Below, in pieces: positions 12,601 through 26,100 of a stretch of DNA of 64,000 bases. Location of the stretch: contig NC_134942.1 of assembly GCF_051020765.1 (NCBI RefSeq), forward strand, positions 930,001 through 994,000. Direction: 5' to 3'. The position numbers and the translations under genes are program-made. The DNA comes from Lasioglossum baleicum (taxonomy: Eukaryota; Arthropoda; Insecta; Hymenoptera; Halictidae). Every line of letters starts with the position of its first letter. Position 1 is the stretch's first letter. Below the pieces are notes generated by a model. The model did no database searches. It saw only the letters and a program-made list of their open reading frames with translations, and had not been told where the DNA came from.

Positions 12601-15600
12601 TTCCACCGCCGCCAAGGGGGCTGGCCGTTAAGGCGCCCTCGGGGTGGGCAGGTCGCGTGGGGCGAGGTGGAGCAATAATCCCCTCCCCGCCTCTACAAAG
12701 ATGCGACCTGCCGGTCGACCCCCCTCCTTTTATTTTATAATATTTCATTTTATTCTATATATATTTTATATTCTATATTATAAATTTTATCTTTATCTTT
12801 TATTCCCCTTTATTTTGCCCCCCCCCTTCTTATGTTTGTTGTGTTTTGTCCATTGTATTTATTTACTTATTATTATTTATTTATTTATTGACTTTTATTT
12901 TATGTATTTTATCTATACACGTTTTACTTTATTGATTTTATCTTTTATTTTCTCATATTTTTAAGTTTTATGCGGGTCGACCAGGGGGCACGGGGGGAGG
13001 GGACAGACGCGAGCCGGAACTCGCCTCTGTCCCCTCCTTGTCGCGTGCGGAAAAAAATACAATGCAGCGTGTACGAGTATTTGCACATGTATAAAAATCG
13101 GATGGCGCGGTAACAAAAATTCTAAATTATACAGCACAAGTTGCAGCAATGGATGCGCATATGTTAAATTACCTGCATACCGCCGTTTCCTCAAACTGTG
13201 TGTTCGTAACTGGCACTGGGAGGATCGCAGTGCCACCTCTGCGAGGAGGCCCAGGACTCTGCGCGTCATACGCTGGAAGAATGTCCAGCGTGGTCGGCAC
13301 CGCGCAGAGACCTAAGGGGCGTTATTGGGATGGACCTCTCGTTGTCGGTCGTGGTCGACCACATGATCGGCAGCGAGAGGTCAAGAGCAGCGTTTGCCTC
13401 CTTCGGCGAGATTGTGATAACGCAGAAGGAGGCAGCGGAGAGGGAGAGGGAAGCCGACCCCCTCTCCGCCAGGAGGCTAGCATAGGCGGGGCAACCCCGA
13501 CGAGGCCGACGGCCTCCTGTTAAGGTGCCGCAGACGTAATGTCGGCGGTGGGACTACTTAGTACTTCCACCGCCGCCAAGGGGGCTGGCCGTTAAGGCGC
13601 CCCCGGGGTGGGCAGGTCGCGGGGGGCGAGGTGGAGCAATAATCCCCTCCCCGCCTCTACAAAGATGCGACCTGCCGGTCGACCCCCCTCCTTTTATTTT
13701 ATAATATTTCATTTTATTCTATATATATTTTATATTCTATATTATAAATTTTATCTTTATCTTTCATTCCCCTTTATTTTGCCCCCCCCTTCTTATGTTT
13801 GTTGTGTTTTGTCCATTGTATTTATTTACTTATTATTATTTATTTATTTATTGACTTTTATTTTATGTATTTTATCTATACACGTTTTACTTTATTGATT
13901 TTATCTTTTATTTTCTCATATTTTTAAGTTTTATGCGGGTCGACCAGGGGGCACGGGGGGAGGGTACAGACGCGAGCCGGAACTCGCCTCTGTCCCCTCC
14001 TTGTCGCGTGCGGAAAAAAATACAATGCAGCGTGTACGAGTATTTGCACATGTATAAAAATCGGATGGCGCGGTAACAAAAATTCTAAATTATACAGCAC
14101 AAGTTGCAGCAATGGATGCGCATATGTTAAATTACCTGCATACCGCCGTTTCCTCAAACTGTGTGTTCGTAACTGGCACTGGTAGGATCGCAGTGCCACC
14201 ACTGCGAGGAGGCCCAGAACTCTGCGCGTCATACGCTGGAAGAATGTCCAGCGTGGTCGGCACCGCGCAGAGACCTAAGGGGCGTTATTGGGATGGACCT
14301 CTCGTTGTCGGTCGTGGTCGACCACATGATCGGCAGCGAGAGGTCAAGAGCAGCGTTTGCCTCCTTCGGCGAGATTGTGATAACGCAGAAGGAGGCAGCG
14401 GAGAGGGAGAGGGAAGCCGACCCCCTCTCCGTCAGGAGGCTAGCATCGGCGGGGCAACCCCGACGAGGCCGACGGCCCCCTGGTAAGGGGCCGCAGACGT
14501 AATGGCGGCGGTGGGACTACTTAGTACTTCCACCGCCGCCAAGGGGGCTGGCCGTTAAGGCGCCCCCGGGGTGGACAGGTCGCGTGGGGCGAGGTGGAGC
14601 AATAATCCCCTCCCCGCCTCTACAAAGATGCGACCTGCCGGTCGACCCCCTCCTTTTATTTTATAATATTTCATTTTATTATATATATATATTATATTCT
14701 ATATTATAAATTTTATCTTTATCTTTTATTCCCCTTTATTTTGCCCCCCCCCTTCTTATGTTTGTTGTGTTTTGTCCATTGTATTTATTTACTTATTATT
14801 ATTTATTTATTTATTGACTTTTATTTTATGTATTTTATCTATACACGTTTTACTTTATTGATTTTATCTTTTATTTTATCATATTTTTAAGTTTTATGCG
14901 GGTCGACCAGGGGGCACGGGGGGAGGGGACAGACGCAAGCCGGAACTCGCCTCTGTCCCCTCCTTGTCGCGTGCGGAAAAAAATACAATGCAGCGTGTAC
15001 GAGTATTTGCACATGTATAAAAATCGGATGGCGCGGTAACAAAAATTCTAAATTATACAGCACAAGTTGCAGCAATGGATGCGCATATGTTAAATTACCT
15101 GCATACCGCCGTTTCCTCAAACTGTGTGTTCGTAACTGGCACTGGGAGGATCGCAGTGCCACCACTGCGAGGAGGCCCAGGACTCTGCGCGTCATACGCT
15201 GGAAGAATGTCCAGCGTGGTCGGCACCGCGCAGAGACCTAAGGGGCGTTATTGGGATGGACCTCTCGTTGTCGGTCGTGGTCGACCACATGATCGGCAGC
15301 GAGAGGTCAAGAGCAGCGTTTGCCTCCTTCGGCGAGATTGTGATAACGCAGAAGGAGGCAGCGGAGAGGGAGAGGGAAGCCGACCCCCTCTCCGCCAGGA
15401 GGCTAGCATCGGCGGGGCAACCCCGACGAGGCCGACGGCCTCCTGTTAAGGTGCCGCAGACGTAATGTCGGCGGTGGGACTACTTAGTACTTCCACCGCC
15501 GCCAAGGGGGGCTGGCCGTTAAGGCGCCCCCGGGGTGGGCAGGTCGCGGGGGGCGAGGTGGAGCAATAATCCCCTCCCCGCCTCTACAAAGATGCGACCT

Positions 15601-18600
15601 GCCGGTCCACCCCCCTCCTTTTATTTTATAATATTTCATTTTATTCTATATATATTTTATATTCTATATTATAAATTTTATCTTTATCTTTTATTCCCCT
15701 TTATTTTGCCACCCCTTCTTATGTTTGTTGTGTTTTGTCCATTGTATTTATTTACTTATTGTTATTTATTTATTTATTGTCTTTTATTTTATCTATTTTA
15801 TCTATACACGTTTTCATTTATTGATTTTATCTTTTATTTTATCGTATTTTTAAGTTTTATGCGGGTCGACCAGGGGGTGGGACGGGGGGGGGGACCGACG
15901 CGAGCCGGAACTCGCCTCTGTTCCCCCGTTGTCGCGTGCGGAAAAAAATACAATGCAGCGTGCACGAGTATTTGCACATGTATAAAAATCGGATGGCGCG
16001 GTAACAAAAATTCTAAATTATACAGCACAAGTTGCAGCAATGGATGCGCATAAGTTAAATTACCTGCATACCGCCGTTTGCTCAAACTGTGTGTTCGTAA
16101 CTGGCACTGGGAGGATCGCAGTGCCACCACTGCGAGGAGGCCCAGGACTCTGCGCGTCATACGCTGGAAGAATGTCCAGCGTGGTCGGCACCGCGTAGAG
16201 ACCTAAGGGGCGTTATTGGGATGGACCTCTCGTTGTCGGTCGTGGTCGACCACATGATCGGCAGCGAGAGGTCAAGAGCAGCGTTTGCCTCCTTCGGCGA
16301 GTTTGTGATAACGCAGAAGGAGGCAACGGAGAGGGAGAGGGAAGCCGACCCCCTCTCCGCCAGGAGGCTAGCATCGGCGGGGCAACCCCGACGAGGCCGA
16401 CGGCCCCCTGGTAAGGGGCCGCAGACGTAATGGCGGCGGTGGGACTACTTAGTACTTCCACCGCCGCCAAGGGGGGCTGGCCGTTAAGGCGCCCCCGGGG
16501 TGGGCAGGTCGCGGGGGGCGAGGTGGAGCAATAATCCCCTCCCCGCCTCTACAAAGATGCGACCTGCCGGTCGAACCCCCTCCTTTTATTTTATAATATT
16601 TCATTTTATTCTATATATATTTTATATTCTATATTATAAATTTTATCTTTATCTTTCATTCCCCTTTATTTTGCCCCCCCTTCTTATGTTTGTTGTGTTT
16701 TGTCCATTGTATTTATTTACTTATTATTATTTATTTATTTATTGACTTTTATTTTATGTATTTTATCTATACACGTTTTACTTTATTGATTTTATCTTTT
16801 ATTTTCTCATATTTTTAAGTTTTATGCGGGTTGACCAGGGGGAGGGACGGGGGGAGGGGACAGACGCGAGCCGGAACTCGCCTCTGTCCCCTCCTTGTCG
16901 CGTTGCGGAAAAAAATACAATGCAGCGTGTACGAGTATTTGCACATGCATAAAAATCGGATGGTGCGGTAACAAAAATTCTAAATTATACAGCACAAGTT
17001 GCAGCAATGGATGCGCACATGTTAAATTACCTGCATACCGCCGTTTCCTCAAACTGTGTGTTCGTAACTGGCACTGGGAGTATCGCAGTGCCACCACTGC
17101 GAGGAGGCCCAGGACTCTGCGCGTCATACGCTGGAAGAATGTCCAGCGTGGTCGGCACCGCGCAGAGACCTAAGGGGCGTTATTGGGATGGACCTCTCGT
17201 TGTCGGTCGTGGTCGACCACATGATCGGCAGCGAGAGGTCAAGAGCAGCGTTTGCCTCCTTCGGCGAGGTTGTGATAACGCAGAAGGAGGCAGCGGAGAG
17301 GGAGAGGGAAGCCGACCCCCTCTCCGCCAGGAGGCTAGCATCGGCGGGGCAACCCCGACGAGGCCGACGGCCCCCTGGTAAGGGGCCGCAGACGTAATGG
17401 CGGCGGTGGGACTACTTAGTACTTCCACCGCCGCCAAGGGGGCTGGCCGTTAAGGCGCCCTCGGGGTGGGCAGGTCGCGTGGGGCGAGGTGGAGCAATAA
17501 TCCCCTCCCCGCCTCTACAAAGATGCGACCTGCCGGTCGACCCCCCTCCTTTTATTTTATAATATTTCATTTTATTCTATATATATTTTATATTCTATAT
17601 TATAAATTTTATCTTTATCTTTTATTCCCCTTTATTTTGCCCCCCCCTTCTTATGTTTGTTGTGTTTTGTCCATTGTATTTATTTACTTATTATTATTTA
17701 TTTATTTATTGACTTTTATTTTATGTATTTTATCTATACACGTTTTACTTTATTGATTTTATCTTTTATTTTCTCATATTTTTAAGTTTTATGCGGGTCG
17801 ACCAGGGGGCACGGGGGGAGGGGACAGACGCGAGCCGGAACTCGTCTCTGTCCCCTCCTTGTCGCGTGCGGAAAAAAATACAATGCAGCGTGTACGAGTA
17901 TTTGCACATGTATAAAAATCGGATGGCGCGGTAACAAAAATTCTAAATTATACAGCACAAGTTGCAGCAATGGATGCGCATATGTTAAATTACCTGCATA
18001 CCGCCGTTTCCTCAAACTGTGTGTTCGTAACTGGCACTGGGAGGATCGCAGTGCCACCTCTGCGAGGAGGCCCAGGACTCTGCGCGTCATACGCTGGAAG
18101 AATGTCCAGCGTGGTCGGCACCGCGCAGAGACCTAAGGGGCGTTATTGGGATGGACCTCTCGTTGTCGGTCGTGGTCGACCACATGATCGGCAGCGAGAG
18201 GTCAAGAGCAGCGTTTGCCTCCTTCGGCGAGATTGTGATAACGCAGAAGGAGGCAGCGGAGAGGGAGAGGGAAGCCGACCCCCTCTCCGCCAGGAGGCTA
18301 GCATAGGCGGGGCAACCCCGACGAGGCCGACGGCCTCCTGTTAAGGTGCCGCAGACGTAATGTCGGCGGTGGGACTACTTAGTACTTCCACCGCCGCCAA
18401 GGGGGCTGGCCGTTAAGGCGCCCCCGGGGTGGGCAGGTCGCGGGGGGCGAGGTGGAGCAATAATCCCCTCCCCGCCTCTACAAAGATGCGACCTGCCGGT
18501 CGACCCCCCTCCTTTTATTTTATAATATTTCATTTTATTCTATATATATTTTATATTCTATATTATAAATTTTATCTTTATCTTTCATTCCCCTTTATTT

Positions 18601-21600
18601 TGCCCCCCCCCTTCTTATGTTTGTTGTGTTTTGTCCATTGTATTTATTTACTTATTATTATTTATTTATTTATTGACTTTTATTTTATGTATTTTATCTA
18701 TACACGTTTTACTTTATTGATTTTATCTTTTATTTTCTCATATTTTTAAGTTTTATGCGGGTCGACCAGGGGGCACGGGGGGAGGGTACAGACGCGAGCC
18801 GGAACTCGCCTCTGTCCCCTCCTTGTCGCGTGCGGAAAAAAATACAATGCAGCGTGTACGAGTATTTGCACATGTATAAAAATCGGATGGCGCGGTAACA
18901 AAAATTCTAAATTATACAGCACAAGTTGCAGCAATGGATGCGCATATGTTAAATTACCTGCATACCGCCGTTTCCTCAAACTGTGTGTTCGTAACTGGCA
19001 CTGGTAGGATCGCAGTGCCACCACTGCGAGGAGGCCCAGAACTCTGCGCGTCATACGCTGGAAGAATGTCCAGCGTGGTCGGCACCGCGCAGAGACCTAA
19101 GGGGCGTTATTGGGATGGACCTCTCGTTGTCGGTCGTGGTCGACCACATGATCGGCAGCGAGAGGTCAAGAGCAGCGTTTGCCTCCTTCGGCGAGATTGT
19201 GATAACGCAGAAGGAGGCAGCGGAGAGGGAGAGGGAAGCCGACCCCCTCTCCGCCAGGAGGCTAGCATCGGCGGGGCAACCCCGACGAGGCCGACGGCCC
19301 CCTGGTAAGGGGCCGCAGACGTAATGGCGGCGGTGGGACTACTTAGTACTTCCACCGCCGCCAAGGGGGGCTGGCCGTTAAGGCGCCCCCGGGGTGGGCA
19401 GGTCGCGGGGGGCGAGGTGGAGCAATAATCCCCTCCCCGCCTCTACAAAGATGCGACCTGCCGGTCGAAACCCCTCCTTTTATTTTATAATATTTCATTT
19501 TATTCTATATATATTTTATATTCTATATTATAAATTTTATCTTTATCTTTCATTCCCCTTTATTTTGCCCCCCCCTTCTTATGTTTGTTGTGTTTTGTCC
19601 ATTGTATTTATTTACTTATTATTATTTATTTATTTATTGACTTTTATTTTATGTATTTTATCTATACACGTTTTACTTTATTGATTTTATCTTTTATTTT
19701 CTCATATTTTTAAGTTTTATGCGGGTCGACCAGGGGGCACGGGGGGAGGGGACAGACGCGAGCCGGAACTCGCCTCTGTCCCCTCCTTGTCGCGTGCGGA
19801 AAAAAATACAATGCAGCGTGTACGAGTATTTGCACATGTATAAAAATCGGATGGCGCGGTAACAAAAATTCTAAATTATACAGCACAAGTTGCAGCAATG
19901 GATGCGCATATGTTAAATTACCTGCATACCGCCGTTTCCTCAAACTGTGTGTTCGTAACTGGCACTGGGAGGATCGCAGTGCCACCACTGCGAGGAGGCC
20001 CAGGACTCTGCGCGTCATACGCTGGAAGAATGTCCAGCGTGGTCGGCACCGCGCAGAGACCTAAGGGGCGTTATTGGGATGGACCTCTCGTTGTCGGTCG
20101 TGGTCGACCACATGATCGGCAGCGAGAGGTCAAGAGCAGCGTTTGCCTCCTTCGGCGAGATTGTGATAACGCAGAAGGAGGCAGCGGAGAGGGAGAGGGA
20201 AGCCGACCCCCTCTCCGCCAGGAGGCTAGCATCGGCGGGGCAACCCCGACGAGGCCGACGGCCCCCTGGTAAGGGGCCGCAGACGTAATGGCGGCGGTGG
20301 GACTACTTAGTACTTCCACCGCCGCCAAGGGGGCTGGCCGTTAAGGCGCCCCCGGGGTGGACAGGTCGCGTGGGGCGAGGTGGAGCAATAATCCCCTCCC
20401 CGCCTCTACAAAGATGCGACCTGCCGATCGACCCCCCTCCTTTTATTTTATAATATTTCATTTTATTCTATATATATTTTATATTCTATATTATAAATTT
20501 TATCTTTATCTTTTATTCCCCTTTATTTTGCCCCCCCCCTTCTTATGTTTGTTGTGTTTTGTCCATTGAATTTATTTACTTATTATAATTTATTTATTTA
20601 TTGACTTTTATTTTATGTATTTTATCTATACACGTTTTACTTTATTGATTTTATCTTTTATTTTATCATATTTTTAAGTTTTATGCGGGTCGACCAGGGG
20701 GCACGGGGGGAGGGGACAGACGCAAGCCGGAACTCGCCTTTGTCCCCTCCTTGTCGCGTGGGGAAAAAAATACAATGCAGCGTGCACGAGTATTTGCACA
20801 TGTATAAAAATCGGATGGCGCGGTAACAAAAATTCTAAATTATACAGCACAAGTTGCAGCAATGGATGCGCATAAGTTAAATTACCTGCATACCGCCGTT
20901 TCCTCAAACTGTGTGTTCGTCACTGGCACTGGGAGTATCGCAGTGTCACCACTGCTAGAGGCCCAGGACTCCGCGCGGCATACGCTGGAAGAATGTCCAG
21001 CGTGGTCGGCTCCGCGCAGAGACCTAAGGGGCGTTATTGGGATGGACCTCTCGTTGCCGGTCGTGGTCGACCACATGATCGGCAGCGAGAGGTCAAGAGC
21101 AGCGTTTGCCTCCTTCGGCGAGATTGTGATAACGCAGAAGGAGGCAGCGGAGAGGGAGAGGGAAGCCGACCCCCTCTCCGCCAGGAGGCTAGCATCGGCG
21201 GGGCAACCCCGACGAGGCCGACGGCCCCCTGGTAAGGGGCCGCAGACGTAATGGCGGCGGTGGGACTACTTAGTACTTCCACCGCCGCCAAGGGGGCTGG
21301 CCGTTAAGGCGCCCCCGGGGTGGACAGGTCGCGTGGGGCGAGGTGGAGCAATAATCCCCTCCCCGCCTCTACAAAGATGCGACCTGCCGGTCGACCCCCC
21401 TCCTTTTATTTTATAATATTTCATTTTATTCTATATATATATTATATTCTATATTATAAATTTTATCTTTATCTTTTATTCCCCTTTATTTTGCCCCCCC
21501 CTTCTTATGTTTGTTGTGTTTTGTCCATTGTATTTATTTACTTATTATTATTTATTTATTTATTGACTTTTATTTTATGTATTTTATCTATACACGTTTT

Positions 21601-22834
21601 ACTTTATTGATCTTATCTTTTATTTTATCATATTTTTAAGTTTTATGCGGGTCGACCAGGGGGCACGGGGGGAGGGGACAGACGCAAGCCGGAACTCGCC
21701 TCTGTCCCCTCCTTGTCGCGTGCGGAAAAAAATACAATGCAGCGTGTACGAGTATTTGCACATGTATAAAAATCGGATGGCGCGGTAACAAAAATTCTAA
21801 ATTATACAGCACAAGTTGCAGCAATGGATGCGCATATGTTAAATTACCTGCATACCGCCGTTTCCTCAAACTGTGTGTTCGTAACTGGCACTGGGAGGAT
21901 CGCAGTGCCACCACTGCGAGGAGGCCCAGGACTCTGCGCGTCATACGCTGGAAGAATGTCCAGCGTGGTCGGCACCGCGCAGAGACCTAAGGGGCGTTAT
22001 TGGGATGGACCTCTCGTTGTCGGTCGTGGTCGACCACATGATCGGCAGCGAGAGGTCAAGAGCAGCGTTTGCCTCCTTCGGCGAGATTGTGATAACGCAG
22101 AAGGAGGCAGCGGAGAGGGAGAGGGAAGCCGACCCCCTCTCCGCCAGGAGGCTAGCATCGGCGGGGCAACCCCGACGAGGCCGACGGCCCCCTGGTAAGG
22201 GGCCGCAGACGTAATGGCGGCGGTGGGACTACTTAGTACTTCCACCGCCGCCAAGAGGGCTGGCCGTTAAGGCGCCCCCGGGGTGGACAGGTCGCGTGGG
22301 GCGAGGTGGAGCAATAATCCCCTCCCCGCCTCTACAAAGATGCGACCTGCCGGTCGACCCCCCTCCTTTTATTTTATAATATTTCATTTTATTCTATATA
22401 TATTTTATATTCTATATTATAAGTTTTATCTTTATCTTTTATTCCCCTTTATTTTGCCCCCCCTTCTTATGTTTGTTGTGTTTTGTCCATTGTATTTATT
22501 TACTTATTATTATTTATTTATTTATTGACTTTTATTTTATGTATTTTATCTATACACGTTTTACTTTATTGATTTTATCTTTTATTTTATCATATTTTTA
22601 AGTTTTATGCGGGTCGACCAGGGGGCACGGGGGGAGGGGACAGACGCAAGCCGGAACTCGCCTTTGTCCCCTCCTTGTCGCGTGGGGAAAAAAATACAAT
22701 GCAGCGTGCACGAGTATTTGCACATGTATAAAAATCGGATGGCGCGGTAACAAAAATTCTAAATTATACAGCACAAGTTGCAGCAATGGATGCGCATAAG
22801 TTAAATTACCTGCATACCGCCGTTTCCTCAAACT

Positions 22835-23176
22835 GTGTGTTCGTCACTGGCACTGGGAGTATCGCAGTGTCACCACTGCGAGGAGGCCCAGGACTCCGCG
22901 CGGCATACGCTGGAAGAATGTCCAGCGTGGTCGGCTCCGCGCAGAGACCTAAGGGGCGTTATTGGGATGGACCTCTCGTTGCCGGTCGTGGTCGACCACA
23001 TGATCGGCAGCGAGAGGTCAAGAGCAGCGTTTGCCTCCTTCGGCGAGATTGTGATAACGCAGAAGGAGGCAGCGGAGAGGGAGAGGGAAGCCGACCCCCT
23101 CTCCGCCAGGAGGCTAGCATCGGCGGGGCAACCCCGACGAGGCCGACGGCCCCCTGGTAAGGGGCCGCAGACGTAA
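22835..23176 (+). pseudogene. R1-like non-LTR reverse transcriptase C-terminal remnant (open copy)
   Basis: This 113-codon open frame is the best-preserved copy of the coding remnant in the satellite unit. Near its start is a zinc knuckle of the form C-x2-C-x8-H-x4-C (CHHC, then H and C in HTLEEC), followed by PAW and an Arg-rich helix, then a Lys/Glu/Arg-rich tail ending PQT-stop. This order matches the C-terminus of insect R1-clade reverse transcriptase ORFs. The catalytic domain is absent: the frame is closed by a stop about 50 bases upstream. Eleven units keep the knuckle frame open this way: those with the frame at 1635, 22835, 23800, 26691, 28622, 38260, 43078, 60224, 61186, 62149 and 63113. 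A relic, not a functional enzyme. Confidence 0.8.
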
Positions 23177-26100
23177 TGGCGGCGGTGGGACTACTTAGTA
23201 CTTCCACCGCCGCCAAGGGGGGCTGGCCGTTAAGGCGCCCCCGGGGTGGGCAGGTCGCGGGGGGCGAGGTGGAGCAATAATCCCCTCCCCGCCTCTACAA
23301 AGATGCGACCTGCCGGTCGAACCCCCTCCTTTTATTTTATAATATTTCATTTTATTCTATATATATTTTATATTCTATATTATAAATTTTATCTTTATCT
23401 TTCATTCCCCTTTATTTTGCCCCCCCTTCTTATGTTTGTTGTGTTTTGTCCATTGTATTTATTTACTTATTATTATTTATTTATTTATTGACTTTTATTT
23501 TATGTATTTTATCTATACACGTTTTACTTTATTGATTTTATCTTTTATTTTCTCATATTTTTAAGTTTTATGCGGGTTGACCAGGGGAGGGACGGGGGGA
23601 GGGGACAGACGCGAGCCGGAACTCGCCTCTGTCCCCTCCTTGTCGCGTGCGGAAAAAAATACAATGCAGCGTGTACGAGTATTTGCACATGTATAAAAAT
23701 CGGATGGCGCGGTAACAAAAATTCTAAATTATACAGCACAAGTTGCAGCAATGGATGCGCATATGTTAAATTACCTGCATACCGCCGTTTCCTCAAACTG
23801 TGTGTTCGTCACTGGCACTGGGAGTATCGCAGTGTCACCACTGCGAGGAGGCCCAGGACTCCGCGCGGCATACGCTGGAAGAATGTCCAGCGTGGTCGGC
23901 TCCGCGCAGAGACCTAAGGGGCGTTATTGGGATGGACCTCTCGTTGCCGGTCGTGGTCGACCACATGATCGGCAGCGAGAGGTCAAGAGCAGCGTTTGCC
24001 TCCTTCGGCGAGATTGTGATAACGCAGAAGGAGGCAGCGGAGAGGGAGAGGGAAGCCGACCCCCTCTCCGCCAGGAGGCTAGCATCGGCGGGGCAACCCC
24101 GACGAGGCCGACGGCCCCCTGGTAAGGGGCCGCAGACGTAATGTCGGCGGTGGGACTACTTAGTACTTCCACCGCCGCCAAGGGGGCTGGCCGTTAAGGC
24201 GCCCCCGGGGTGGGCAGGTCGCGGGGGGCGAGGTGGAGCAATAATCCCCTCCCCGCCTCTACAAAGATGCGACCTGCCGGTCGACCCCCCTCCTTTTATT
24301 TTATAATATTTCATTTTATTCTATATATATTTTATATTCTATATTATAAATTTTATCTTTATCTTTCATTCCCCTTTATTTTGCCCCCCCCTTCTTATGT
24401 TTGTTGTGTTTTGTCCATTGTATTTATTTACTTATTATTATTTATTTATTTATTGACTTTTATTTTATGTATTTTATCTATACACGTTTTACTTTATTGA
24501 TTTTATCTTTTATTTTCTCATATTTTTAAGTTTTATGCGGGTCGACCAGGGGGCACGGGGGGAGGGTACAGACGCGAGCCGGAACTCGCCTCTGTCCCCT
24601 CCTTGTCGCGTGCGGAAAAAAATACAATGCAGCGTGTACGAGTATTTGCACATGTATAAAAATCGGATGGCGCGGTAACAAAAATTCTAAATTATACAGC
24701 ACAAGTTGCAGCAATGGATGCGCATATGTTAAATTACCTGCATACCGCCGTTTCCTCAAACTGTGTGTTCGTAACTGGCACTGGTAGGATCGCAGTGCCA
24801 CCACTGCGAGGAGGCCCAGAACTCTGCGCGTCATACGCTGGAAGAATGTCCAGCGTGGTCGGCACCGCGCAGAGACCTAAGGGGCGTTATTGGGATGGAC
24901 CTCTCGTTGTCGGTCGTGGTCGACCACATGATCGGCAGCGAGAGGTCAAGAGCAGCGTTTGCCTCCTTCGGCGAGATTGTGATAACGCAGAAGGAGGCAG
25001 CGGAGAGGGAGAGGGAAGCCGACCCCCTCTCCGCCAGGAGGCTAGCATCGGCGGGGCAACCCCGACGAGGCCGACGGCCCCCTGGTAAGGGGCCGCAGAC
25101 GTAATGGCGGCGGTGGGACTACTTAGTACTTCCACCGCCGCCAAGGGGGCTGGCCGTTAAGGCGCCCCCGGGGTGGACAGGTCGCGTGGGGCGAGGTGGA
25201 GCAATAATCCCCTCCCCGCCTCTACAAAGATGCGACCTGCCGGTCGACCCCCCTCCTTTTATTTTATAATATTTCATTTTATTCTATATATATATTATAT
25301 TCTATATTATAAATTTTATCTTTATCTTTTATTCCCCTTTATTTTGCCCCCCCCTTCTTATGTTTGTTGTGTTTTGTCCATTGTATTTATTTACTTATTA
25401 TTATTTATTTATTTATTGACTTTTATTTTATGTATTTTATCTATACACGTTTTACTTTATTGATCTTATCTTTTATTTTATCATATTTTTAAGTTTTATG
25501 CGGGTCGACCAGGGGGCACGGGGGGAGGGGACAGACGCAAGCCGGAACTCGCCTCTGTCCCCTCCTTGTCGCGTGCGGAAAAAAATACAATGCAGCGTGT
25601 ACGAGTATTTGCACATGTATAAAAATCGGATGGCGCGGTAACAAAAATTCTAAATTATACAGCACAAGTTGCAGCAATGGATGCGCATATGTTAAATTAC
25701 CTGCATACCGCCGTTTCCTCAAACTGTGTGTTCGTAACTGGCACTGGGAGGATCGCAGTGCCACCACTGCGAGGAGGCCCAGGACTCTGCGCGTCATACG
25801 CTGGAAGAATGTCCAGCGTGGTCGGCACCGCGCAGAGACCTAAGGGGCGTTATTGGGATGGACCTCTCGTTGTCGGTCGTGGTCGACCACATGATCGGCA
25901 GCGAGAGGTCAAGAGCAGCGTTTGCCTCCTTCGGCGAGATTGTGATAACGCAGAAGGAGGCAGCGGAGAGGGAGAGGGAAGCCGACCCCCTCTCCGCCAG
26001 GAGGCTAGCATCGGCGGGGCAACCCCGACGAGGCCGACGGCCCCCTGGTAAGGGGCCGCAGACGTAATGGCGGCGGTGGGACTACTTAGTACCTCCACCG

